From: Rhodococcus oxybenzonivorans
Lineage (GTDB): Bacteria > Actinomycetota > Actinomycetes > Mycobacteriales > Mycobacteriaceae
Length of the DNA stretch: 64,000 nt
Assembly (NCBI RefSeq): GCF_003130705.1
Contig: NZ_CP021354.1
Coordinates: forward strand, 744,001-808,000
Direction of reading: 5' to 3'
Notes under the pieces: generated by a model
The model's input: only the letters and a program-made list of their open reading frames with translations
Told to the model about the DNA's origin: nothing
Database searches by the model: none
Made by a program: the position numbers and the translations under genes
Part shown: positions 54,332 to 62,785 of the stretch, in pieces
Numbering within the stretch: position 1 is the first letter of the stretch
How the letters are laid out: every line of letters begins with the position of its first letter

Positions 54332-55497
54332 AGGGATTGTCGGGGAAGGCTGTCATCGCCGGCATCGGCGCCACCGATTTCTCGAAGGATTCCGGACGCA
54401 GCGAATTGCGGTTGGCGGCCGAGGCCGTGCTCGCGGCACTGGACGACGCCGGCCTGACACCGGCCGACGTCGACGGGCTCACCTCGTTCACCATGGACAC
54501 CAATACCGAGGCGGCCGTGGCCCGTTCGGTCGGGATCCCGGACCTGAAATTCTTCAGCCGCATCCACTACGGCGGCGGAGCGGCGTGTGCGACCGTGCAG
54601 CAGGCTGCGATGGCCGTGGCGACCGGGGTCGCCGACGTGGTGGTGGCGTACCGGGCATTCAACGAGCGTTCCGGAATGCGGTTCGGCCAGGTGAATTCGG
54701 GTCTGGTGCAGCAGGTGAATTCCTCGGGGACCGACAACGCGTTCTCGTACCCGCACGGCCTGTCCACTCCGGCCGCATTCGTCGCGATGGTGGCCCAGCG
54801 CTACATGCACGAGTACGGCGCGACGAGTGCCGACTTCGGCCGGATCGCCGTCACCGACCGGAAGCACGCGGCCAACAACCCGCAGGCCTTCTTCTACGGC
54901 AAACCGATCACCCTCGAGGATCACCAGAACTCCCGGTTCATCGCCGAACCCCTGCACCTCCTCGACTGCTGTCAGGAGTCCGACGGCGGCATCGCGATTG
55001 TCGTCACCTCGCCCGAGCGAGCCAGGAATTTGAGGCAGAAACCCGCTGTGATCGCGGCAGCAGCGCAGGGGAGCGGCAGCGACCAGTACATCATGACGAG
55101 CTATTACCGGCCCGAACTCGCGGGATTACCGGAAATGGCACTGGTGGGCAGGCAGCTGTGGGAACAGGCGGGGCTCGGGCCGCAGGACATCGATATGGCG
55201 GTGCTCTACGACCACTTCACTCCCTACGTATTGATGCAGCTCGAGGAACTCGGGTTCTGCGGTCGCGGAGAGGCCAAGGACTTCATCGCCGACGGTGCCA
55301 TCGACATCGGCGGCCGGCTACCCCTCAACACTCACGGCGGCCAGCTCGGCGAGGCCTACATCCACGGGATGAACGGCATCGCCGAGGGCGTCCGGCAGAT
55401 CCGCGGCACGTCGGTGAACCAGGTGAAGGACGTGCAGCACGTGCTCGTCACCGCGGGGACGGGTGTCCCGACGTCAGGTCTGGTGCTGACGGCCTGA
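54328..55497 (+). CDS. ltp2: Steroid lipid-transfer protein/aldolase (Ltp2-like)
   Basis: A 389-residue thiolase-fold protein that performs the retro-aldol cleavage of the hydrated steroid C17 side chain to propionyl-CoA and the 17-ketosteroid. The start is KAVIAGIGATDFSKDSGRSELRLAAEAVLAALDDAGLTPADVDGL. The position of the usual thiolase Cys has been replaced in this group by Tyr-based chemistry; YHFTPYVLMQLEELGFCGRGE and GGRLPLNTHGGQLGEAYIHG are visible near the C-terminus (first motif reads DHFTPYV). It ends the KstR-box operon. Its 3' end overlaps the convergent monooxygenase by 50 bp. Confidence 0.9.
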   Translation: MKGLSGKAVIAGIGATDFSKDSGRSELRLAAEAVLAALDDAGLTPADVDGLTSFTMDTNTEAAVARSVGIPDLKFFSRIHYGGGAACATVQQAAMAVATGVADVVVAYRAFNERSGMRFGQVNSGLVQQVNSSGTDNAFSYPHGLSTPAAFVAMVAQRYMHEYGATSADFGRIAVTDRKHAANNPQAFFYGKPITLEDHQNSRFIAEPLHLLDCCQESDGGIAIVVTSPERARNLRQKPAVIAAAAQGSGSDQYIMTSYYRPELAGLPEMALVGRQLWEQAGLGPQDIDMAVLYDHFTPYVLMQLEELGFCGRGEAKDFIADGAIDIGGRLPLNTHGGQLGEAYIHGMNGIAEGVRQIRGTSVNQVKDVQHVLVTAGTGVPTSGLVLTA

Positions 55498-56584
55498 CCT
55501 CCGGCCTGTTACTCCGCCGCGCAATGTGTTTCGCGACGTACTCGGCATCTCTGCCGACACCGCCGGTGAGCATCGAGGCGAACGCCCGGAGGAACGGGAG
55601 ACCCACGAAGTACAGTCCGGGATGGTCCGGCGAGACCCCGCGGGATTGCTCGGGCCATCCGTCGGCGCCGGTCACCGGGATCCGGATCCACGAGGTGTCC
55701 TTGGTGAAACCCGTGCACCAGATAATGTTTCGGACGTCCAACTCGGTTCCGTCGTCGAGGACGGGCCTGCCATCGCGCACGCCCGTGACTTTCGCGGGGA
55801 AGTGTTCTACCCCGGCATCGGCAAGGTCGGCTCGCTTGACCCGTAGGAGTGGGCCGCCGCCGGACCGGACGTGCGGTCGCATCTTCCGTCCCATCGGAGT
55901 GCGTTCCGTGAGAATGTGATTGGCCATGAACCACATGATCGGGATCGCGATGTGCGCGGCGCGTCCCTCGATGTCGAACGGCACCTCGCCGCGGACAGGG
56001 CCGCAGATCGTGGTCCGATGTGCTCGAGAAACCTCCAACGCGATGTCCGCGCCGGAGTGGCTGCACCCGACCACCAGCACGGGTCCGTCCTGCAACTGGG
56101 CGGGGTTGCGGTAGTCGCTGGAGTGCAGTTGCCTGATCCGGGGGTCGAGTTGCTCGGCGAGATCCGGGATGACAGGTGTCTGCCAGGTGCCGGACGCGAC
56201 CACGACATTGGTGGCCTCGAAAGTCTGGGCCCCGGCTGTGACGACGTACCCGTCGCCGCCCCGCGAAAGTCCGTCCACCGTGACACCGGTGCGAACGGGG
56301 AGGGAAAACCTGCCCGCATACGCCTCGAAGTAGTCGGCCACCTCGTCTTTGCCGGGCCATGTCCACGAACGTGCGGGAATGCCCCAACCGGGCAGGCCGT
56401 CGTATTTGGCTGGGCTGTAGAGACGGAGCGAGTCGAACCGCTCCCGCCACACGTCACCCACCCGGTCGTGGGCGTCGAGAATGACGAACCGTTGCTTGCG
56501 CCTGGCGAGGTGGTATCCGGTCGCGAGACCGGCCTGCCCGGCGCCGATCACGATCGTGTCGAACTGTTCTGTAGTCATGGTCAT
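55448..56584 (-). CDS. Flavin-containing monooxygenase-like NAD(P)/FAD oxidoreductase
   Basis: A 378-residue flavoprotein. The FAD motif is IVIGAGQAGLATGYHLARR at the N-terminus; the NAD(P) motif is VLVVGCSHSGADIALEVSR (GxSxSG), and a conserved NIIWCTGFTKDTSWI lies near the C-terminus, as in YUCCA/FMO-type proteins. The substrate is unknown. Starts at ATG 56584 or 56578. It overlaps the ltp2 stop by 50 bp, so the two transcripts run into each other. Location after a steroid operon suggests but does not show a steroid role. Confidence 0.85.
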   Translation of the reverse strand: MTMTTEQFDTIVIGAGQAGLATGYHLARRKQRFVILDAHDRVGDVWRERFDSLRLYSPAKYDGLPGWGIPARSWTWPGKDEVADYFEAYAGRFSLPVRTGVTVDGLSRGGDGYVVTAGAQTFEATNVVVASGTWQTPVIPDLAEQLDPRIRQLHSSDYRNPAQLQDGPVLVVGCSHSGADIALEVSRAHRTTICGPVRGEVPFDIEGRAAHIAIPIMWFMANHILTERTPMGRKMRPHVRSGGGPLLRVKRADLADAGVEHFPAKVTGVRDGRPVLDDGTELDVRNIIWCTGFTKDTSWIRIPVTGADGWPEQSRGVSPDHPGLYFVGLPFLRAFASMLTGGVGRDAEYVAKHIARRSNRPEVRPSAPDLTSGHPSPR

Positions 56585-56690
56585 TGCCTCTTCGTCGAGG
56601 GTGGAAATCGTCAGCTACGACGCTATGACCGCACCCGGCCGGGGGGCTTCGGGAGAATGATGCAGAATTCTCCACCCGGCATGGGTAGTT

Positions 56691-58337
56691 CTATGCAGAC
56701 GGCTCCACGAGACGATGCTCGTAGGCATACGCGGTCGCAGCGGAGCGGGAAGAGATTCCCAGTTTGAGGAAGATGTTGCTCAGATGCCGGGCCACCGTCT
56801 TCTCGCTGAGGAACAGGTCCTCGGCGACGGCGCGATTCGTCTTCCCCGCGGCCACGAGGCGGAGCACATTCAGCTCACGGGGAGTCAGGGGCGAAGCCGA
56901 GGATTCGGTTCCGACTTCCGTCCGTACCCGTTCCAGATCGGGAGCAGCGGCCAGGTCGCGGTAGGTCGCGGCGGCGAGATCGAACTCCATCCGCGCGGTG
57001 TCCACGTCGCCGAGCTCGCGGCACGCCCGCCCGATCAGCTCCCGCACGCGTGCCGCCTCGTACGGCGCCCCGATCAGGTTCCACCGTTCCCACGCCTCGC
57101 GGAGGACGGCCACTGCGTTCTGAGCCTGGGATTCCGCGAGCAGAACCGACCCCGACGCCTGCGCGGCCACGGCGTGGAGGTAAGGGATGTCGAGGCGTGC
57201 GGCGAGGGTTTCGAGTGCTGCTGCGGCGGCGCGGGCCGATGCGACGTCGTGCGCGGCGAGCATGATCTCGACGCATGCCGGGAGGAGTCGTGCCTGCTCG
57301 AGTGGATCGAGCGTCTCGTCCACCTCACGCCGGATGCAGGCCACCGCGCTGCCGACCCGGCCCTGCATCATTCGCAGCAGGGCAAGCCCGGGCCGCGGCG
57401 GCCTACCCCACTTGTTCGCTTCCGTGTACAGCTTTTCGGCCTGCGCGAACTCACCGCGCAGTCGATGGAGCTCAGCCATCAGATAGCTGGCGGACCCCAC
57501 GGCGGCGTGCACCGTCGGCTGGGTGAGTCTTCGGTGTGCACGCCGGGCCGCCTCCATGGATTCCGCCCACGCGCCCTGCAGTTGCAGGATCTCGGCACGG
57601 TGGACGAGGCATTGGCCGCGGTAGGGCACCAGGTCCGGCTGCGCCGAACACCACCGCGTCAGTGCGGCAGTCCATTCCTGCGAGCGGCGGAGGTCGAAAA
57701 TGCGCTGGCACTGCTCGATCACAGCGCAATACACGATTCCGGTGACGATGGGAGACACCTCCTCGGACGTCACCCGGATCATGGCCTCGTCGAAGGCCGC
57801 AACGCCGTCGAGGTGGCGCCCCAGCACGATCAGCGCATGGCCCGTCCCGAGCGCGCCCAGCGAGATGAGGTCGGGATCGGCGAACCGTTCACCGATGACT
57901 GCTGCGGTGGAGAACACCTCCCGCGCTGCGGCGCCGTCTCCCTCGGCCAGGCGCTGGAGTCCCAGGGGGACCAGGAGGTAGCCGCGTTCGGGGCAGTCGA
58001 CACCCGTGGTGTCCAGTAGCTTCTGTGCCCTGCCCAACCAGCCGCCACCGCGAACCTGCTCACCTCTGAGGGACAGGGCGAGTCCGAGCCAGAATGCGCA
58101 GCGCGCCGCGCTCACGGGATCGCTGCTGCGTCCCCACTGGTTCACGGCCCGCGTCCAGAACTCGGTAGCGGCGTCGTCCTCACCGATCAGATAGGCAGCG
58201 ACCGCGAGTCGCTCGAGATCCGTACCCCCGAGCGGTTCCTGCCGATCGGCGTTCGACAGTTGGGTATAGGCGACGCTCCAGTCTTGCCGGGTGTAGGCCT
58301 CGCGGCCGGTCCGGAGCGCCGACGTGTCGTCGGACAT
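56691..58337 (-). CDS. LuxR-type regulator with TPR-like domain
   Basis: A 548-residue regulator. The long N-terminal part (about 1-470) is built of helical TPR-like repeats (for example YLIGEDDAATEFWTRAVNQWG, HRAEILQLQGAWAESMEAARRAHRRL) and has no Walker motif, unlike the larger LAL/MalT ATPases. The C-terminal LuxR HTH is LTPRELNVLRLVAAGKTNRAVAEDLFLSEKTVARHLSNIFLKLGISSRSAATAYA. The ATG at 58337 has an AGGAGAAGG site; a GTG at 58340 is the alternative. It is divergent from an ABC exporter and 106 bp before the flavin monooxygenase on the same strand, so either may be its target. Confidence 0.85.
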   Translation of the reverse strand: MSDDTSALRTGREAYTRQDWSVAYTQLSNADRQEPLGGTDLERLAVAAYLIGEDDAATEFWTRAVNQWGRSSDPVSAARCAFWLGLALSLRGEQVRGGGWLGRAQKLLDTTGVDCPERGYLLVPLGLQRLAEGDGAAAREVFSTAAVIGERFADPDLISLGALGTGHALIVLGRHLDGVAAFDEAMIRVTSEEVSPIVTGIVYCAVIEQCQRIFDLRRSQEWTAALTRWCSAQPDLVPYRGQCLVHRAEILQLQGAWAESMEAARRAHRRLTQPTVHAAVGSASYLMAELHRLRGEFAQAEKLYTEANKWGRPPRPGLALLRMMQGRVGSAVACIRREVDETLDPLEQARLLPACVEIMLAAHDVASARAAAAALETLAARLDIPYLHAVAAQASGSVLLAESQAQNAVAVLREAWERWNLIGAPYEAARVRELIGRACRELGDVDTARMEFDLAAATYRDLAAAPDLERVRTEVGTESSASPLTPRELNVLRLVAAGKTNRAVAEDLFLSEKTVARHLSNIFLKLGISSRSAATAYAYEHRLVEPSA

Positions 58338-58400
58338 CACCTTCTCCTGCCGGTTTCGCAGTGTTGTGGAGGCGCTCGCATCCAGATTACCGCCGCGCTC

Positions 58401-58445
58401 GCTGCCCTCGCTGCCCTCGCTGCCCTCGCTGCCCTCGCTGCCCTC
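58401..58445 (+). repeat. 9-bp tandem repeat, five copies
   Basis: Five perfect copies of GCTGCCCTC lie in the 246-bp gap between the LuxR gene and the ABC exporter, preceded by a partial copy. They are not part of a supported gene. The copy number may vary between strains and would change promoter spacing. Confidence 0.9.
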
Positions 58446-58586
58446 GCGTGGTCGCTGTGGAGTCGTTGCATCGCGCCTGAAGACGGGTTCTGGTCCGCAG
58501 ACCAGGAGGCGGGGGCCTATATTCCCTGCACCCTGTCGGCGCCTCGAGTCACACTGGGTTCACACGCCGAGGAACGGGGAGTTCTG

Positions 58587-59543
58587 ATGGTCGACGCGAT
58601 CGCAGCCGAGGGGCTGGTGAAACGGTACGGAAAGGTCACCGCGCTCGGCGGTGTAGATCTCGCGGTCCGCGCGGGAAGCGTCATGGCCCTGCTTGGGCCG
58701 AACGGTGCAGGCAAGACCACCGCGGTACGCGTCTTCACTACCCTTCTCGTCCCGGACGAAGGATGGGCCCGGGTGGCGGGTCTCGACGTCATCCACGACG
58801 CCCGGGCTCTTCGGTCGCGGATCGGTGCGTCCGGCCAGTACGCAGCGGTCGACGAATACCTCACCGGTTTCGAGAACCTCGAGATGGTGGGCAGGCTCTA
58901 CCACCTCGGTGCCAAGCGAAGCAAAGCCCGGGCCCGCGAGTTGCTCGAACAGTTCGATCTGGTGGAAGCCGGGGACCGGCCCGTGAAGGGGTACTCCGGC
59001 GGCATGAGACGCCGCCTCGACCTGGCGGGCGCCCTGGTGGCAGAGCCGGAGGTCCTTTTCCTCGACGAACCCACCACCGGACTGGATCCCCGGGCCAGAC
59101 TCGGATTGTGGGACGTCATCGACGGCCTCGTGGCCAAGGGCACCACCCTGCTGCTCACCACCCAGTACATGGAAGAGGCGGAGCGGCTCGCCGATCAGAT
59201 CGCCGTCATCGACCGCGGCAGCGTGATCGCACGTGGGACCGCCGACGAGCTGAAGGATCGCGTCGGTGGTGAGCGCATCGAACTGACCGTCCGGGAAGGT
59301 GCCGATCTCGAGGTGGTGCGAAACGAACTCACACCCCTGGCCGCCGGCCCGATCACCATCGAAGACAACGTCCGCCGGGTCACCGTCCCGGTGTCCGGGG
59401 GTTCGGACGCACTGGTCGAGGCCCTGGGCCGGCTGTCCGATCGTGGGGTGAAGGTATTCGACGTCGGGTTGCGCCGGCCCACGCTCGACGACGTGTTCCT
59501 CACCCTCACCGGGCACGAGGCCGAGGAGGAGCAAGTCTCATGA
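58587..59543 (+). CDS. DrrA-like ABC exporter ATPase
   Basis: A 318-residue ATPase of the daunorubicin-resistance (DrrA) type. Walker A is GPNGAGKTTAVRV, signature YSGGMRRRLDLAGAL, Walker B VLFLDEPTTGLDPRARLGLWDVI, and the Q-loop region ASGQYAAVDEYLTGFENLEM. A C-terminal DUF4162-type domain follows. It exports a drug or lipid with the permease next to it. GGGGAG precedes the ATG at 58587. The divergent LuxR gene may control it. Confidence 0.9.
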   Translation: MVDAIAAEGLVKRYGKVTALGGVDLAVRAGSVMALLGPNGAGKTTAVRVFTTLLVPDEGWARVAGLDVIHDARALRSRIGASGQYAAVDEYLTGFENLEMVGRLYHLGAKRSKARARELLEQFDLVEAGDRPVKGYSGGMRRRLDLAGALVAEPEVLFLDEPTTGLDPRARLGLWDVIDGLVAKGTTLLLTTQYMEEAERLADQIAVIDRGSVIARGTADELKDRVGGERIELTVREGADLEVVRNELTPLAAGPITIEDNVRRVTVPVSGGSDALVEALGRLSDRGVKVFDVGLRRPTLDDVFLTLTGHEAEEEQVS

Positions 59544-60361
59544 CCGCACCACCAACCACCGCCCCGATGCACACCGCACTCGCCGACGGTCTCACCATCG
59601 CCAAGCGCAACATGATCAAGATCAAACGCGTGCCCGACCTCATCGTCTTCACCACGCTGTCGCCGATCATGTTCGTGCTGCTGTTCGCATACGTATTCGG
59701 AAGTGCCATCGAAGTTCCCGGGATGTCGTATCGCGAGTTCCTGATCGCCGGAATCTTCACCCAGACGGTCATCTTCGGGGCGACGTGGACCGGACTCGGC
59801 ATGGTCGAGGATGTGCAGAAAGGGATCATCGACCGGTTTCGATCGCTTCCGATGGCGCCCTCAGCGGTTCTCCTGGGACGGACGTCCACCGACGTGCTGA
59901 TCAACATCGTCAGTCTCGTGGTGATGTCGCTGACGGGTCTCGTCATCGGATGGCGTATCCACTCGAGTGTGGGTGAGGCCGTACTGGGCTACCTGCTTCT
60001 GCTGCTGTTCGCCTATGCGCTGTCGTGGGTGATGGCCGTGGTGGGGCTGTGGATCCGCACGCCCGAAGTGTTCAACAATGCCAGCTTCATCGTCATCTTC
60101 CCGTTGTCCTTCGTCGCGAACACGTTCGTCGAAACCACCAACCTGCCGGGACCGCTCAAAGTGATCGCGGAGTGGAACCCGGTGTCCGCACTCACCCAGG
60201 CCGTGCGCGAATTGTTCGGAAACACGAACCCCGCCATGGCAGTTCCCGACGCCTGGCCATTGCAAAATCCCGTGATCGCGTCGCTGGCATGGACGGCGGT
60301 ACTGCTCGTCATCTTCGTTCCGTTCGCGATCCGGCGTTACAAGAAGGCGGTCAGCCGCTGA
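59540..60361 (+). CDS. DrrB-like ABC exporter permease
   Basis: A 273-residue ABC-2 permease with six hydrophobic segments. The N-terminus is PDLIVFTTLSPIMFVLLFAYVFGSAIEVPGMSYREFLIAG, and the ABC-2 motif is FVANTFVETTNLPGPLKVIAEWNPVSALTQAVRELFGN. Its ATG overlaps the ATPase stop by 4 bp. A hairpin terminator follows at 60413. Confidence 0.9.
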   Translation: MTAPPTTAPMHTALADGLTIAKRNMIKIKRVPDLIVFTTLSPIMFVLLFAYVFGSAIEVPGMSYREFLIAGIFTQTVIFGATWTGLGMVEDVQKGIIDRFRSLPMAPSAVLLGRTSTDVLINIVSLVVMSLTGLVIGWRIHSSVGEAVLGYLLLLLFAYALSWVMAVVGLWIRTPEVFNNASFIVIFPLSFVANTFVETTNLPGPLKVIAEWNPVSALTQAVRELFGNTNPAMAVPDAWPLQNPVIASLAWTAVLLVIFVPFAIRRYKKAVSR

Positions 60362-60412
60362 CGTGTCGCCGGCTGCCGCTGCTCCCGGTGACCGTCGCTG
60401 CTCTGATGCATC

Positions 60413-60453
60413 AACGGGACGCTCGTTGCGTTGGATCGAACGAACGTCCCGTT
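60413..60453. terminator. Hairpin between convergent genes
   Basis: AACGGGACG (60413-60421) and CGTCCCGTT (60445-60453) form a 9-bp perfect stem with further inner pairing (CGTT with AACG). It lies between the DrrB-like permease and the convergent nucleotidyltransferase gene. Confidence 0.6.
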
Positions 60454-60483
60454 CGTACAGGGGGAAGGGCCACGGGGCTGCAA

Positions 60484-61056
60484 TTAATCGCGGGAATCGA
60501 CGTCCCGGCCGGTTCCGAGGTCGGAGCAGTCGACCATCTCGGCTCCGTGAGCGGCGAGGTACTGCCTCGCGCCGGTGTCGCCGGTGAGGCTGTGACGTAG
60601 AGCTTCCCAGTGGTCGCGGCCGATGAGGACGGGATGTCCGGGTGCGTCGGTGTAACGGGCTTGCCGCAAGGCCGCTCGTGCGCTGCCCGGCGGAACGGAG
60701 GCGATGCGGCGTACAGCGTCGGCGTCCAGGTCGGGCAGATCGACGAGGGTGATGACGATGGCGTCGACGTTGTCGAACGTCTCCGCAACCTCCAAACCTC
60801 GTCGCAGCGACGCCGACATGCCCTGCTGCCAGTCTTTCGCCACACCCACGACGACCGGTACGCCGTCGGGTAGCAGACTCTCTGCCTCGTCGGCGCGGGC
60901 GCCGAGGACTACGAGGACGGGACGGCATCCGGCCTCCGCAAGAATGCGGACGCCACGCCCCAGCCACGGTTCTCCGTCGACGCCGACGACGAGCGCCTTG
61001 GGCATACCCATCCGCGAGCCGCCTCCCGCGGCGAGCAGCATGCCCCCGATCGTCAC
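60484..61056 (-). CDS. MobA/MocA-like nucleotidyltransferase
   Basis: A 190-residue NTP-transferase-like protein of the MocA (molybdenum cofactor cytidylyltransferase) type. It starts with MLLAAGGGSRMGMPKALVVGVDGEPWLGRGVRIL, the GTP/CTP-binding signature, and has LVDLPDLDADAVRRI and APGHPVLIGRDHWEAL, as in MocA/CoxC-like proteins. It would modify molybdopterin for a xanthine or CO dehydrogenase family enzyme, but no such enzyme is in the window. The start is a GTG at 61056, with an inner ATG a few codons on. Confidence 0.8.
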   Translation of the reverse strand: MTIGGMLLAAGGGSRMGMPKALVVGVDGEPWLGRGVRILAEAGCRPVLVVLGARADEAESLLPDGVPVVVGVAKDWQQGMSASLRRGLEVAETFDNVDAIVITLVDLPDLDADAVRRIASVPPGSARAALRQARYTDAPGHPVLIGRDHWEALRHSLTGDTGARQYLAAHGAEMVDCSDLGTGRDVDSRD

Positions 61057-61274
61057 GGCTGGACGACCGCGGCCCGTTCGGCCGTCGACACCGCGATCGG
61101 CTCGCTGTCGGCGTTCTCGGAACTCGGAGGCAAGTACGGCACGCGTTCACGCTACTTCTCCTTCGAGAAGTTGGCTCCGGGGCCTGGAGGAACATCGGTC
61201 GTAGACTGACCGGCACCGGCCTCCGCACAGTGAGAGGCGCGACGCCGAGACGACGCATCGAAGGGGATGGACGC

Positions 61275-62216
61275 ATGCTCGATCCGAAACGAGGCGGCTC
61301 GCCGGCCGGTCGGACGTTCGCGCGGTCGTGGGGTGGCTCGGGCAGTGTCATCGACATCGACGGACCCGTCCACTGGGTCGAGTACGGCGATCCGGAAGCA
61401 GGGTCGCTGCCGGTGGTGATGGTGCACGGCCTCGGTGGGTCCCATCTCAACTGGGTTCGGGTGGCCCCGGCGTTGGCGGAACGGACGCGGGTTCTGACGG
61501 TGGATCTCCCCGGTTTCGGACTCAGCCCGGCGGGGAAACGTCAGACGGGGATCCCCGCCAACGTGGCCGTACTTCACCGCTTCCTCACCGAGGTGGTGGG
61601 TGGACCGGTGATCCTGATGGGCAATTCCATGGGCGGCATGATTTCGATGTTCGAGGCGTCCGCCCACCCCGACACTGTTGCTGCACTCGTGCTCGTCGAC
61701 CCGGCGCTTCCTGCGGCGCAGCGGATGCCGCATCCGCGGATCGCTGCGCAGTTCGCGATGTACATGACGCCCTTCGTCGGGGAGCGTTACCTCCAGTATT
61801 CGAGCCGGCGGATGACCGACCGTCAGCTGGTCGAGCGGGTCATCGACCTGTGCTTCGCCGATCCCGCACGGGCCTCCGAGGACGTCCTCGAGGCAGCGAC
61901 CGAGCTGGCGAAGTACCGGCGCGAGCAGCCCTCGCAAGATGCCGCGTTCCTGCAGGCGAGCCGGTCACTGATGCGGGTGATGGCGCGTCCGCAGCGTTAC
62001 CTGCAGGCCATGCGCGCCCTCGAACAACCGGTTCTCCTGCTCCACGGTGACCGCGACCGCCTGGTTCCGGTCGCCGCGGCGCGCAAGGTCGCTGCCGACA
62101 ACCCGCGGTGGGACACCGTCGTACTGCCCGGAGTCGGGCACACCCCACAACTCGAGATGCCGGACGCGGTACTCGACCACGTGCTGACCTGGATCGACCG
62201 GCACGGGCTCGTCTAG
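61275..62216 (+). CDS. Alpha/beta hydrolase
   Basis: A 313-residue alpha/beta hydrolase. Oxyanion region VVMVHGLGGSHLNWVRVAPAL, nucleophile elbow MGNSMGGMISMFEA (Ser in G-N-S-M-G), acid in LLLHGDRDRLVPV and His in LPGVGHTPQLEMPDAV are all in place. There is no signal peptide. The substrate is unknown. An AAGGGGA site is 9 nt before the ATG at 61275. A TAGACT -10 candidate sits at about 61203. Confidence 0.85.
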   Translation: MLDPKRGGSPAGRTFARSWGGSGSVIDIDGPVHWVEYGDPEAGSLPVVMVHGLGGSHLNWVRVAPALAERTRVLTVDLPGFGLSPAGKRQTGIPANVAVLHRFLTEVVGGPVILMGNSMGGMISMFEASAHPDTVAALVLVDPALPAAQRMPHPRIAAQFAMYMTPFVGERYLQYSSRRMTDRQLVERVIDLCFADPARASEDVLEAATELAKYRREQPSQDAAFLQASRSLMRVMARPQRYLQAMRALEQPVLLLHGDRDRLVPVAAARKVAADNPRWDTVVLPGVGHTPQLEMPDAVLDHVLTWIDRHGLV

Positions 62217-62271
62217 CGTCGTCGCTCCCGTCCGGGTGTCGCCGGCAGCCGGCACGTAACCTCACTCACAT

Positions 62272-62294
62272 AACTCGCATATCGAATGCGAATT
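62272..62294. promoter_or_regulatory. Candidate NsrR operator
   Basis: TCGCAT (62275-62280) and ATGCGA (62286-62291) are perfect arms around a 5-bp spacer ATCGA, flanked by AAC and ATT that extend the symmetry. It lies 17 bp before the NsrR start in an AT-rich stretch. NsrR boxes in other bacteria are similar AT-rich palindromes with an ATGCAT-like core. Confidence 0.55.
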
Positions 62295-62310
62295 AACGTA
62301 TTTTCAGATC

Positions 62311-62784
62311 ATGCAGCTCACCCGGTTCACCGACCTCGGCTTGCGGGTCGTCATGCGCCTGGCCGTCGCGGCAGAGGGGGACCGTCCGGGGAGCCGTCAG
62401 GTCGCCGAGGAATTGGCGGTGTCCTACACGCACGCGACAAAAGTGATCACCCGGCTCGCTGAACTCGGCATCGTCGACGCGCGCCGCGGCCGCGGGGGCG
62501 GCCTTGCCATTACCGAACTCGGCCGCACCGCCTCGGTCGGGTGGCTCGCCCGCCGCCTCGAGGGAGACGGGGAGGTGGTCGAATGCGACGGCGCCCAGCC
62601 GTGTCCGCTGCGATCGGGTTGCCGGCTGCGGTCGGCGCTGCGCCGTGCGCAGGAAGCGTTTTTCGCGTCGCTCGACACTGTCACCATCGACGACCTCACT
62701 CAATCACCGACCCGCGCCGTCCTGCTCGGACTGCCCCGGCCGGCCGACACAAATTTCCAGTTCTCTTCCGCGATCGGAGAATGA
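62311..62784 (+). CDS. nsrR: NsrR, nitric-oxide-sensing Rrf2 regulator
   Basis: A 157-residue Rrf2 protein. The HTH is MQLTRFTDLGLRVVMRLAVAA then SRQVAEELAVSYTHATKVITRLAELGIVDARRG. Three Cys at 92, 98 and 104 (C-x5-C-x5-C) are the [4Fe-4S] ligands that react with nitric oxide. It stands 1 bp before hmp, so it controls that gene and itself, probably through the palindrome upstream. Resemblance to Streptomyces NsrR (Cys 93, 99, 105) is clear. Confidence 0.92.
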   Translation: MQLTRFTDLGLRVVMRLAVAAEGDRPGSRQVAEELAVSYTHATKVITRLAELGIVDARRGRGGGLAITELGRTASVGWLARRLEGDGEVVECDGAQPCPLRSGCRLRSALRRAQEAFFASLDTVTIDDLTQSPTRAVLLGLPRPADTNFQFSSAIGE

Positions 62785-62785
62785 C

